Of a stretch of 64,000 nucleotides of DNA, positions 8,493 to 15,368 are shown piece by piece. Position 1 is the first letter of the stretch, and every line of letters starts with the position of its first letter. The translations under genes and the position numbers were made by a program. The stretch covers positions 113,995-177,994 of the forward strand of contig NZ_NKHL01000119.1 in assembly GCF_002934685.1 (NCBI RefSeq), in the 5' to 3' direction. Below the pieces are notes generated by a model that was given only the letters and a program-made list of their open reading frames with translations, had not been told where the DNA came from and did not search any database. This DNA is from Pseudomonas bohemica (GTDB taxonomy: Bacteria; Pseudomonadota; Gammaproteobacteria; Pseudomonadales; Pseudomonadaceae).

Positions 8493-9869
8493 ATGGCTAT
8501 CAGCGTGTTCGACCTGTTCAAGATCGGTATCGGCCCCTCCAGCTCTCACACGGTGGGGCCGATGCGCGCCGCGGCGTTATTTGTTCAGGGCCTGCGTGAG
8601 CGCGACCAGTTGGCCCAGGTGCAACGCATCGAAGTGCGCCTCTACGGCTCGCTGTCGGCGACCGGCGTCGGTCACGGCAGCGACAACGCCGTGATCATGG
8701 GGCTGATGGGCGAGTGGCCGGACGGAATCGACCCGACGCTGATCGGTCAGCACATTGCCAAGCTGCGCGAAACCGACACCCTGAAACTCAACGGCGATCA
8801 TCCGATCCCCTTCGTCTGGCAGCGCGACATGCTGCTGATCGACGAGAACCTGCCCTTCCATCCCAACGCCATGACGCTGATCGCCTTCGATGCGAACGGC
8901 GAATCCCATCGCGACACCTATTACTCGGTGGGCGGCGGTTTCGTGGTGGATGAGGCGCAAGCGGCCAGTGGCGTACTGGACATGGACAACACCGTGCTGC
9001 CGTACGATTTTTCCAGCGCCGACGAACTGCTGATGCTCTGCGAGAAGCACAGCCTGCGGGTCTCGGAGCTGATGATGGAAAACGAGAAGGTCTGGCGCAG
9101 CGAAGAAGAGATTCGTGCAAGCCTCATGCGTTTATGGAGGGCAATGCAGGAATGTGTGGAACACGGTTTGAAGCACGAGGGCATTCTGCCCGGCGGCTTG
9201 AATGTGCGTCGGCGTGCGGCGCGTCTGCATCGCAGTCTTCAAGAGTTGAACAAGCCTAACGTCATCGGCTCGACGCTGAGCGCGATGGAGTGGGTCAACC
9301 TGTTCGCCCTGGCGGTCAACGAAGAGAACGCAGCTGGCGGGCGGATGGTCACGGCGCCCACCAACGGCGCGGCGGGCATCATTCCGGCGGTGCTGCACTA
9401 CTTCGTCAAATTCAGCGATGAGGTCAGTGAAGCCAACGTCGTGGATTACTTCCTTGGCGCGGCGTCGATCGGCATCCTCTGTAAGAAGAACGCGTCAATC
9501 TCCGGTGCTGAAGTCGGTTGTCAGGGCGAGGTAGGCTCGGCGTGTGCGATGGCAGCGGCGGGCTTGGCGGATATTCTGGGAGCCACACCTGAGCAACTGT
9601 GCAACGCCGCCGAAATCGGTCTTGAGCACAACCTTGGCCTGACCTGCGACCCGGTGGGCGGCCTGGTTCAAGTGCCATGCATCGAGCGCAACGCGATTGC
9701 CGCGGTGAAAGCCATCAACGCCGCACAGATGGCGTTGCGTGGTGACGGCAAGCATTTCATCTCGCTCGATCGCGTGATCCGCACCATGCGCGACACCGGC
9801 GCCGACATGCACGACAAATATAAAGAGACCTCCCGCGGTGGGTTGGCGGTGAGTGCGGTTGAGTGTTGA
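8493..9869 (+). CDS. sdaB: L-serine ammonia-lyase (iron-sulfur type)
   Basis: A 458-residue single-chain L-serine dehydratase that converts serine to pyruvate and ammonia. The N-terminal SSSHTVGPM motif (residues 16-24) is diagnostic. Three cysteines able to bind the oxygen-labile 4Fe-4S cluster are C343 (GCQGEVGSAC), C385 (LTCDPVGG) and C396 (VPCIERN). It lies divergent from cbcX and upstream of gbdR, as in P. aeruginosa. This fits the pathway: glycine betaine is demethylated to glycine, converted to serine, then to pyruvate. GGAGG precedes the ATG. Confidence 0.95.
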   Translation: MAISVFDLFKIGIGPSSSHTVGPMRAAALFVQGLRERDQLAQVQRIEVRLYGSLSATGVGHGSDNAVIMGLMGEWPDGIDPTLIGQHIAKLRETDTLKLNGDHPIPFVWQRDMLLIDENLPFHPNAMTLIAFDANGESHRDTYYSVGGGFVVDEAQAASGVLDMDNTVLPYDFSSADELLMLCEKHSLRVSELMMENEKVWRSEEEIRASLMRLWRAMQECVEHGLKHEGILPGGLNVRRRAARLHRSLQELNKPNVIGSTLSAMEWVNLFALAVNEENAAGGRMVTAPTNGAAGIIPAVLHYFVKFSDEVSEANVVDYFLGAASIGILCKKNASISGAEVGCQGEVGSACAMAAAGLADILGATPEQLCNAAEIGLEHNLGLTCDPVGGLVQVPCIERNAIAAVKAINAAQMALRGDGKHFISLDRVIRTMRDTGADMHDKYKETSRGGLAVSAVEC

Positions 9870-9900
9870 GTCGTTAGCTTGGCGTTGCCTGTTCTGCAGT

Positions 9901-10262
9901 CTTCGTGAGCAAGCTCACTCCCACACAGGCTGTGTGAACACCCCGATGAGAGATTGAACTGCGCGCTCCTACGTAAATTCCGAAAAAGATCGGCCGGTGT
10001 GCCGGACGTGGAATTTACGTAATTACAGTTCATTTTTTAACCACTCACTGAATTGCTGAGGTTTTCACTCAGTCTGTCAGTCTGCATGGGGTGCCTCACA
10101 AGCCAGCAAATATGGTGTACATGCGGACCACTTCGCGAGTGAACTTGATGGCGAAGGCGCTGGAACAAACGCAGCCGTCCGTGAAAAAGCCTCTACAAAT
10201 GCCTCCCTGGATCGCAATGTCGTGTACAGGCCGACCACTGTGGGGGGAGCTTGCTCACGAAG
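9901..10262. repeat. REP elements and inverted repeat downstream of sdaB
   Basis: The 850-bp gap between sdaB and gbdR holds single REP copies at about 9901-9928 (TTCGTGAGCAAGCTCACTCC) and 10239-10262 (GGGGGGAGCTTGCTCACGAA). A separate inverted repeat of TACGTAAATTCC (9970-9981) with GGAATTTACGTA (10010-10021) encloses a smaller CCGG...CCGG hairpin. No convincing gene is present. Confidence 0.75.
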
Positions 10263-10365
10263 AGGGAGTTGCGCGCGCAGAGGTCGCGTGTCGTGAAGTG
10301 CTATCAGCCACTGCTCGCTTTTCGCTCACGCCCCAAACCTGCCGCTGCCTTTTGGCGCGTGATCG

Positions 10366-10394
10366 GTGTGACATGGCGCAAAGCCATGCCACAC
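10366..10394. promoter_or_regulatory. Hairpin / dyad in the upstream gbdR control region
   Basis: Arms GTGTGACATGGC (10366-10377) and GCCATGCCACAC (10383-10394) with loop GCAAA pair with one mismatch. A second dyad GTCAC-N11-GTGAC lies at 10418-10438. Both lie about 180-250 bp upstream of the sigma-54-like promoter, the distance where enhancer proteins bind. Which protein binds cannot be told from the sequence. Confidence 0.35.
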
Positions 10395-10593
10395 AAGCGC
10401 TACCGGGCCTACCGCCGGTCACCTGCGCATGGAGTGACACTCTCCCTGCGTCCGATATTTCGGTGATTCACATAAGTGCTACCGAATTGCTCATCCCGCC
10501 CGCTATTTCCGTGGCTCCACGATCGATAGGTCGCTAACGGAACGGTCATGTCGCTCCCGAATAGACGCATCACGACGTCGCAATCAGGGTTTA

Positions 10594-10609
10594 TTGAATG
10601 AGCATTCAA
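10594..10609. promoter_or_regulatory. BetI-like palindrome at the gbdR promoter
   Basis: TTGAATG-AG-CATTCAA is a perfect interrupted palindrome lying 5 bp upstream of the putative -24 element of gbdR. Its half-sites resemble the betI operator (TTGAAC/GTTCAA) but with wider spacing. Control of gbdR by BetI has been reported in P. aeruginosa, to my recollection. Confidence 0.5.
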
Positions 10610-10614
10610 CTTTA

Positions 10615-10628
10615 GGCATGGCATTTGC
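10615..10628 (+). promoter_or_regulatory. Sigma-54 (-24/-12) promoter of gbdR
   Basis: GGCATGGCATTTGC has the obligatory GG-N10-GC arrangement (GG at 10615-10616, GC at 10627-10628) and matches GGCAY-N5-TTGC. It is 95 bp upstream of the gbdR ATG. Sigma-54-dependent transcription of gbdR under NtrC/CbrB control is known from P. aeruginosa. Confidence 0.7.
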
Positions 10629-10722
10629 GTTGCAGTAGACAATGCTCTCCATAGATGAGGGCGATACAACAAGAGCCTCTTCCTGGGGCCATCAACCGCT
10701 TTCCGAGTGAGGAGATACTGTG

Positions 10723-11826
10723 ATGACTTCGTTCAACTCCGGGGCTCAACCCCAGAACCGTGCGCCTCAATCCATCGGCTTTCTGCTGTTGGACAATTTC
10801 ACACTCATTTCCCTCGCATCTGCGGTTGAGCCTCTGCGTATGGCCAACCAGCTTTCCGGCCGTGAGCTGTATCGCTGGACCACACTGAGCGTCGACGGCG
10901 GACAGGTCTGGGCCAGCGACGGTTTGCAAATTACCCCTGACGCGGCCATGCACAAGGCACCGGTGCTGGACACCGTGATCGTCTGCGGCGGCGTAGGCAT
11001 TCAACGTACCGTGACGCGCGAACACGTGAGCTGGCTGCAGAGCCAGGCGCGTCAGTCCCGTCGCCTCGGCGCGGTCTGCACCGGTAGCTGGGCGCTGGCG
11101 TGCGCTGGTCTGCTGGACGGTTTCGATTGCAGCGTGCATTGGGAGTGTCTGGCGGCGATGCAGGAAGCTTTCCCGCGCGTTGCCATGAGTACCCGCCTGT
11201 TCACCCTTGACCGTAACCGCTTCACCAGCTCTGGTGGCACCGCGCCGCTGGACATGATGCTGCACCTGATCAGCCGCGATCACGGGCGTGAACTGTCCGC
11301 CGCGATCTCGGAAATGTTCGTCTACGAACGTATCCGTAACGAGCAGGATCACCAGCGCGTACCGCTCAAGCATATGCTCGGCACCAACCAGCCGAAACTG
11401 CAGGAAATCGTCGCGCTGATGGAGGCCAACCTCGAAGAGCCGATCGACCTGGACGAACTGGCGGTTTACGTCTCGGTTTCCCGGCGTCAGCTCGAGAGGT
11501 TGTTCCAGAAATATCTGCACTGCTCGCCATCGCGCTATTACCTGAAGCTGCGCCTGATCCGCGCGCGGCAGCTGCTCAAGCAAACGCCGATGTCGATCAT
11601 CGAAGTGGCATCGGTCTGCGGCTTCGTCTCCACCCCGCACTTTTCCAAGTGCTACCGTGAGTACTTCGGCATCCCGCCGCGTGATGAGCGTGTAGGCTCA
11701 AACACCACACAACAGGTGGCGATGATGCCGATTCCGCAGGCGATGGTCCTGTCGCCACTCTCCGGCCCGCTGTCGGCCCTGAGCCAGGCGCGCAACGAGT
11801 CGACGTTTGCGAGTGTGAGGCTGTAA
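10723..11826 (+). CDS. gbdR: Glycine betaine/dimethylglycine-responsive activator GbdR
   Basis: A 367-residue AraC-family regulator of the GATase1/DJ-1-like subclass. Residues about 15-190 form the DJ-1/PfpI-like sensor (VCGGVGIQ, AVCTGSWALACAGLL). Residues about 220-320 form the AraC double helix-turn-helix (LDELAVYVSVSRRQLERLF and IIEVASVCGFVSTPHFSKCYR). In P. aeruginosa GbdR activates the cbcXWV, sdaB and betaine-demethylation genes. A GTG lies three bases earlier at 10720, but the ATG at 10723 is better spaced from GAGGAG and gives the usual MTSFNSGAQPQ start. A short inverted repeat (11841-11851 with 11868-11878) follows the stop. Confidence 0.94.
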   Translation: MTSFNSGAQPQNRAPQSIGFLLLDNFTLISLASAVEPLRMANQLSGRELYRWTTLSVDGGQVWASDGLQITPDAAMHKAPVLDTVIVCGGVGIQRTVTREHVSWLQSQARQSRRLGAVCTGSWALACAGLLDGFDCSVHWECLAAMQEAFPRVAMSTRLFTLDRNRFTSSGGTAPLDMMLHLISRDHGRELSAAISEMFVYERIRNEQDHQRVPLKHMLGTNQPKLQEIVALMEANLEEPIDLDELAVYVSVSRRQLERLFQKYLHCSPSRYYLKLRLIRARQLLKQTPMSIIEVASVCGFVSTPHFSKCYREYFGIPPRDERVGSNTTQQVAMMPIPQAMVLSPLSGPLSALSQARNESTFASVRL

Positions 11827-12076
11827 GTTCTTTGCTCCGTCGATCGCGTCGTGCACTCCCCATGCAGCGACGCGATCGGGATTCATTGCGACGGGCGGTG
11901 GGTTTTTCAGGCCAAACCTGTCATTTCTGACAGTTGTTCCCTTTCTGGTTCAAGCGCTAAATATCTCCTGTACTGATCAGTTGTAGGTGTTAGGACCGTG
12001 CATAAATTGCCGCTGTAAAGTTCCGCTCCCTGCCGAAAGCTGACTCAAATACCTTAAACAATTTGAGGGGTGATAT

Positions 12077-12841
12077 ATGTCTGCTACTACAGATTCTTCG
12101 GCTAGGAAGGTCGACTATGTCGAGTTATTCGATGGAGAAAAATTTGTCGGCATTTCCAAGGTCGCCGATGATGGGACATGGAGCTTACCGGTCATCGGGT
12201 TGAGTCATGTACCGCACGTCTTTATCGCGAAAACAGCTGAAGGTCGGATCATATCTGAGCCTTGGACTATCACCACTGGACTTCCATTGACCCTTGGTTC
12301 GGATCATACGCAGCGAATTCTGGATTTCTGGATCGCGCGCGGTAAGCCTCCCGTGGGCGCGAAGGCTAATGGGCGGTTCTTGCGAGAGGCCACCGGTGGC
12401 GTCCCGCCTTATCTCTATACCTCATCTAATCTCAACGTCGCGATGGTGGACGCCACTACCGGTGAAGTCACGGCAGCGGGCAATGGCACGGCAGTCATCA
12501 CTGTTAAAGATGCGGCCAATAGTGTTGCGCAGTATAAGTTGACCCTGACCGGGATTCATGAAGTCCGTCATTTAAACGAAGTTTGGTGGGCACCGTCGGG
12601 TCCGAATCGCGAGTGGGTGAAGACTGCGCTTACTAGAAACGAAATGCGCAGCCTCTATCGGACTTATTCCGAAACTGAGTCAGGTAATGTAGTGAAGTTT
12701 CTCGGATGGCCTGATAAGTCATATTGGACGTCGGACAATATCGAGGTCGTGGCCAACGCTTATGCGTTTACGCTGAATACCGATGCTCGAGAGGTTGTCA
12801 TGAACGGCGGTACCAAGTTACCCACCGTTGTGAAAGTTTAA
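12077..12841 (+). CDS. Hypothetical protein with Ig-like (BIG2-type) domains
   Basis: A 254-residue protein preceded by a good ribosome-binding site (GAGGGG). No signal peptide is visible. Residues about 10-65 look like a bacterial Ig-like repeat (YVELFDGEKFVG...DGTWSLPV). Residues about 95-155 fit a BIG2 fold (GGVPPYLYTSS, VDATTGEVTAAGNGTAVITV). The C-terminal 100 residues (rich in W and Y) are unassigned. Such repeats are usual in long surface proteins, so this may be a remnant or a short stand-alone relative. Codon use is less GC-rich than the neighbours. It sits where the order switches from the PA5380-like block to the PA5019-like block, suggesting an accessory insertion. Confidence 0.6.
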   Translation: MSATTDSSARKVDYVELFDGEKFVGISKVADDGTWSLPVIGLSHVPHVFIAKTAEGRIISEPWTITTGLPLTLGSDHTQRILDFWIARGKPPVGAKANGRFLREATGGVPPYLYTSSNLNVAMVDATTGEVTAAGNGTAVITVKDAANSVAQYKLTLTGIHEVRHLNEVWWAPSGPNREWVKTALTRNEMRSLYRTYSETESGNVVKFLGWPDKSYWTSDNIEVVANAYAFTLNTDAREVVMNGGTKLPTVVKV

Positions 12842-12849
12842 ACCTTTTC

Positions 12850-13020
12850 AAAAAGCGCCAGAGTCGTTGACGTCTGCCTCTTGTACGCCTCCCTACACTT
12901 ATTCGTCCTCGGACGAGCAGGCTGCGCAGGTCAGCACCGAAGGCGTTGTGACGGGTGCCGGGAACGGTATTGCGCAGATCAGAGTGTTGTTGATTCGGCA
13001 GGTCATGCGCGGCAGCCCCG
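12850..13020 (+). pseudogene. Frameshifted Ig-like (BIG2) domain remnant
   Basis: Just after the Ig-like gene, one frame encodes TPPYTYSSSDEQAAQVSTEG then VVTGAGNGIAQI, closely similar to PPYLYTSSN...TGEVTAAGNGTAVITV in the upstream protein. After AQI the matching sequence (VVDSAGHARQ, compare VKDAANSVAQ) continues in another frame, showing a frameshift near 12980. There is no start codon with a ribosome-binding site. It looks like the broken end of a once longer Ig-repeat protein. Confidence 0.6.
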
Positions 13021-13022
13021 TT

Positions 13023-13289
13023 TCAAGCCCGGCGTTGGCTCGACGAATATTTGGCCAATGCTGGCAACAACTGCTGATCGATCGCCTGACGCACCGCAGG
13101 CAGGATGGTCGCGCTGCCGCTGAGCATCTTTTCCACCAGCTGACGCAACGCCCGCGCGCGGTCTTCGTTCAGGCCGCATACCGCTTGGGCGCAGGCCTGT
13201 TCGGCGGTCGCGCCTGATGGCGTTTCAAAGCCCAGGGATCTGAGTTGACCCAGTAGATCGTCCTGGTCGATCAGGTCTGCATGCATCAT
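13023..13289 (-). CDS. Small protein of unknown function
   Basis: An 88-residue, mainly helical, acidic-to-neutral protein starting MMHADLIDQDDLLGQLRSLG, with AAGGAG 8-9 bases before the ATG. It has no signal peptide or membrane segment. Features visible are two cysteines (EQACAQAVCGL) and a likely amphipathic helix (RARALRQLVEKML). A longer frame extends to 13385 but lacks a better start. It overlaps no other gene and lies head-to-head with the candidate sRNA. Function is not recognised. Confidence 0.55.
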   Translation of the reverse strand: MMHADLIDQDDLLGQLRSLGFETPSGATAEQACAQAVCGLNEDRARALRQLVEKMLSGSATILPAVRQAIDQQLLPALAKYSSSQRRA

Positions 13290-13436
13290 GACGCTCGCTC
13301 CTTTTTGTTGAGGTTGAGCCGATTCTGGTAGCGCGCCGCACGCTCGGCAATACCTGTCGTCGGCAATGTCTGGCATGCACATCACTGTGTCGGTTTTGGC
13401 TATGTAACCGTTTAGTTAATTCGGCATAATGGCCGC

Positions 13437-13529
13437 ACTTTAAATTGCTCGGGCCACGGTTTGGTCACCTTCTAGTCCGAGCAAGTACCTCAACCCCGGT
13501 TTTGTAACGGCTTAACCGGGGCTTTTTTT
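13437..13529 (+). ncRNA. Candidate small RNA with intrinsic terminator
   Basis: A compact two-hairpin transcript is predicted. Stem 1 pairs TTGCTCGG (13445-13452) with CCGAGCAA (13477-13484). A short single-stranded linker (GTACCTCAA) follows, then the terminator stem CCCCGGTT/AACCGGGG and a T-run. A -10-like CATAAT lies at 13425-13430, placing a start near 13437; no clear -35 is seen. About 90 nt with an unpaired linker before a Rho-independent terminator is typical of Hfq-binding sRNAs. The alternative is an attenuating leader for rlmJ, whose start is 92 bp downstream. Confidence 0.5.
13494..13529 (+). terminator. Intrinsic terminator upstream of rlmJ
   Basis: An 8-bp perfect stem CCCCGGTT (13494-13501) / AACCGGGG (13514-13521) is followed by C and seven T. 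It ends the sRNA candidate. Confidence 0.85.
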
Positions 13530-13620
13530 GCCTGGCGTTTTTGTCCAGCGACTCCGGGCTACGAGCGGTCTGCGCAACGTTGGCTGTTTTGTTAAACTCC
13601 GCAGCCTTCCAGGAGCCGCC

Positions 13621-14463
13621 ATGAACTACCGTCACGCCTTCCACGCCGGCAACCATGCCGACGTCTTGAAACACATCATCCTGACTCGCTTGATCGCGCT
13701 AATGTCGCGCAAGGAGCAGCCGCTCGCCTATATCGACACCCATGCGGGTCTCGGCCTGTACGACCTTCAGGGCGATCAGGCGACGCGCACCGGTGAATGG
13801 ATCGAAGGCATCGGCCGTTTATGGGCCGCGGACGATGTGCCTGCGGTGGCCGCAGGCTACATGGACGTGATTCGTCACATGAACCGCAAGACCGGCGAGT
13901 TGCGCTACTACCCAGGCTCCCCCGAACTGGCCCGCCGCGTGACCCGCGAGCAGGACCGCGTGCTGCTCAACGAGAAGCATCCGGAAGACGGCGCGCTGCT
14001 CAAGGACAACATGAAATACGACCGCCGCGTCGCCGTGCATCTGGGTGAGGGCTGGCATGTGCCGCGTGCCTTGCTGCCGGTGCCGGAGAAGCGTGCGGTG
14101 ATGCTGATCGACCCGCCTTTCGAACAGCTGGACGAGATGAAACGCTGTTCGGTGGCGCTGAAAGAGGCCATTGGGCGCATGCGCCAGACTGTCGCGGCGA
14201 TCTGGTACCCGATCAAGGATCAGCGTGCGCTCAAGCGTTTCTATCAGGAGTTGGCCGAAACCGGCGCGCCGAAATTGCTGCGTGTTGAATTGCTGGTGCA
14301 CCCACTGGATACGCTCAACAGCCTCAATGGCTCGGGCATGGCGATTGCCAACCCACCGTGGGGACTGGAAGAAGAGTTGCGCGAGTTGCTGCCTTGGCTG
14401 GCCGGGAAGCTTGGGCAGACCCAGGGGGATTGGCGGATGGATTGGTTGATTGCCGAATCATGA
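13621..14463 (+). CDS. rlmJ: 23S rRNA (adenine2030-N6)-methyltransferase RlmJ
   Basis: A 280-residue SAM-dependent methyltransferase that makes m6A2030 in 23S rRNA. The N-terminus MNYRHAFHAGNHADVLKH is the family hallmark. YIDTHAGLGLYDL is the SAM-binding region, and LIDPPFEQ (residues about 162-169) is the DPPF catalytic motif of N6-adenine methylases. An upstream extension to 13528 exists, but AGGAG before the ATG at 13621 decides the start. Confidence 0.95.
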   Translation: MNYRHAFHAGNHADVLKHIILTRLIALMSRKEQPLAYIDTHAGLGLYDLQGDQATRTGEWIEGIGRLWAADDVPAVAAGYMDVIRHMNRKTGELRYYPGSPELARRVTREQDRVLLNEKHPEDGALLKDNMKYDRRVAVHLGEGWHVPRALLPVPEKRAVMLIDPPFEQLDEMKRCSVALKEAIGRMRQTVAAIWYPIKDQRALKRFYQELAETGAPKLLRVELLVHPLDTLNSLNGSGMAIANPPWGLEEELRELLPWLAGKLGQTQGDWRMDWLIAES

Positions 14464-14484
14464 TTGATCGCCGCTTTACTGACG

Positions 14485-14562
14485 GAGCGCGCTTGCCCGC
14501 GATTGCAATCGGCCTGACCCCATCAGGTGACCGACACGGCGCAATCGCGGGCAAGCGCGCTC
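14485..14562. repeat. Inverted REP pair between rlmJ and msrA
   Basis: Perfect 21-bp arms GAGCGCGCTTGCCCGCGATT(G) at 14485-14505 and 14542-14562, in the gap between the convergent rlmJ and msrA genes. It may serve as a bidirectional transcript end. Confidence 0.85.
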
Positions 14563-14590
14563 TTGTATTGGTGTGCCATGCATCCTGTGA

Positions 14591-15250
14591 TTACTGATTC
14601 AGCCTCGGCGGCATGCACACCCCGGTCCCGCCGATCCCGCAATACCCCTGCGGATTCTTCGCCAGATACTGCTGGTGATACGCTTCGGCAAAGTACATGG
14701 TCGGGGCTTGGTCGATCTCGGTGGTGATTTCACCTAGACCGGCCTTGGTCAGTTCAGCCTGGAACACCTCGGCGCTGGCCCTGGCGGCGTCTAGTTGCTC
14801 GGGTTTGGTTGCGTAGATCACCGAGCGGTACTGAGTGCCGATGTCGTTACCCTGACGCATGCCCTGGGTCGGGTTATGCAGTTCCCAGAACATCGCCAGC
14901 AGCTCTTCGTAGCTGATTTTCGCCGGCTCATACACCACCAAAACCACTTCACTGTGCCCGGTCAGCCCCGAGCAGACTTCTTCGTACGTCGGGTTCGGCG
15001 TGAAGCCGCCTGCATAGCCCACGACTGTGCTGACAACGCCTTCACGTTGCCAGAAACGACGTTCGGCGCCCCAGAAGCAGCCCAGGCCGAAGATGGCGAA
15101 TTCAACGTCTTCAAAGAACGGACCCAGCAGCGGACGACCGTTGACGAAGTGTGTCTCTGGAAGGGCCATCGGCGTTTCACGTCCCGGCAGCGCTTGCTGG
15201 GCAGTTGGCATTTCGTTTTTGTTCACAAGAATTTCCGAGCGCAGAGCCAT
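14591..15250 (-). CDS. msrA: Peptide methionine sulfoxide reductase MsrA
   Basis: A 219-residue enzyme reducing methionine-S-sulfoxide in proteins during oxidative-stress repair. The catalytic motif GCFWGAERRFW contains the nucleophilic cysteine, and the C-terminal CGIGGTGVCMPP provides the resolving cysteines. The start at 15250 (MALRSEILVNKNEMP) is preceded by AGAGGA; an in-frame extension to 15334 has no such site. Length matches the long MsrA form usual in Pseudomonas. Confidence 0.95.
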   Translation of the reverse strand: MALRSEILVNKNEMPTAQQALPGRETPMALPETHFVNGRPLLGPFFEDVEFAIFGLGCFWGAERRFWQREGVVSTVVGYAGGFTPNPTYEEVCSGLTGHSEVVLVVYEPAKISYEELLAMFWELHNPTQGMRQGNDIGTQYRSVIYATKPEQLDAARASAEVFQAELTKAGLGEITTEIDQAPTMYFAEAYHQQYLAKNPQGYCGIGGTGVCMPPRLNQ

Positions 15251-15368
15251 GAGGTCAATCCTCTCTGACAGGTGACTGCCATAAATGGGGTCAGAATTTT
15301 CTGATTCAAATGAAAGGCGACCAGTTTGCCGCACAACCTAAAGGCGGGAAAGAGCCCGTGAGATCGAC

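Noticed and set aside
10091..10537. 148-residue frame between sdaB and gbdR
   Set aside because: It crosses a REP element and the gbdR upstream control region and has no recognisable features.
12867..13217. 116-residue frame starting in the Ig-like remnant
   Set aside because: Only its first ~40 residues resemble an Ig-like domain. The remainder is antisense to the small gene at 13023-13289, so it is annotated as a pseudogene fragment.
13437..13529. Assignment of the sRNA candidate to ErsA/Spot 42-like RNA
   Set aside because: The overall shape is reminiscent, but that RNA lies next to polA in P. aeruginosa, not rlmJ, and I cannot compare sequences.
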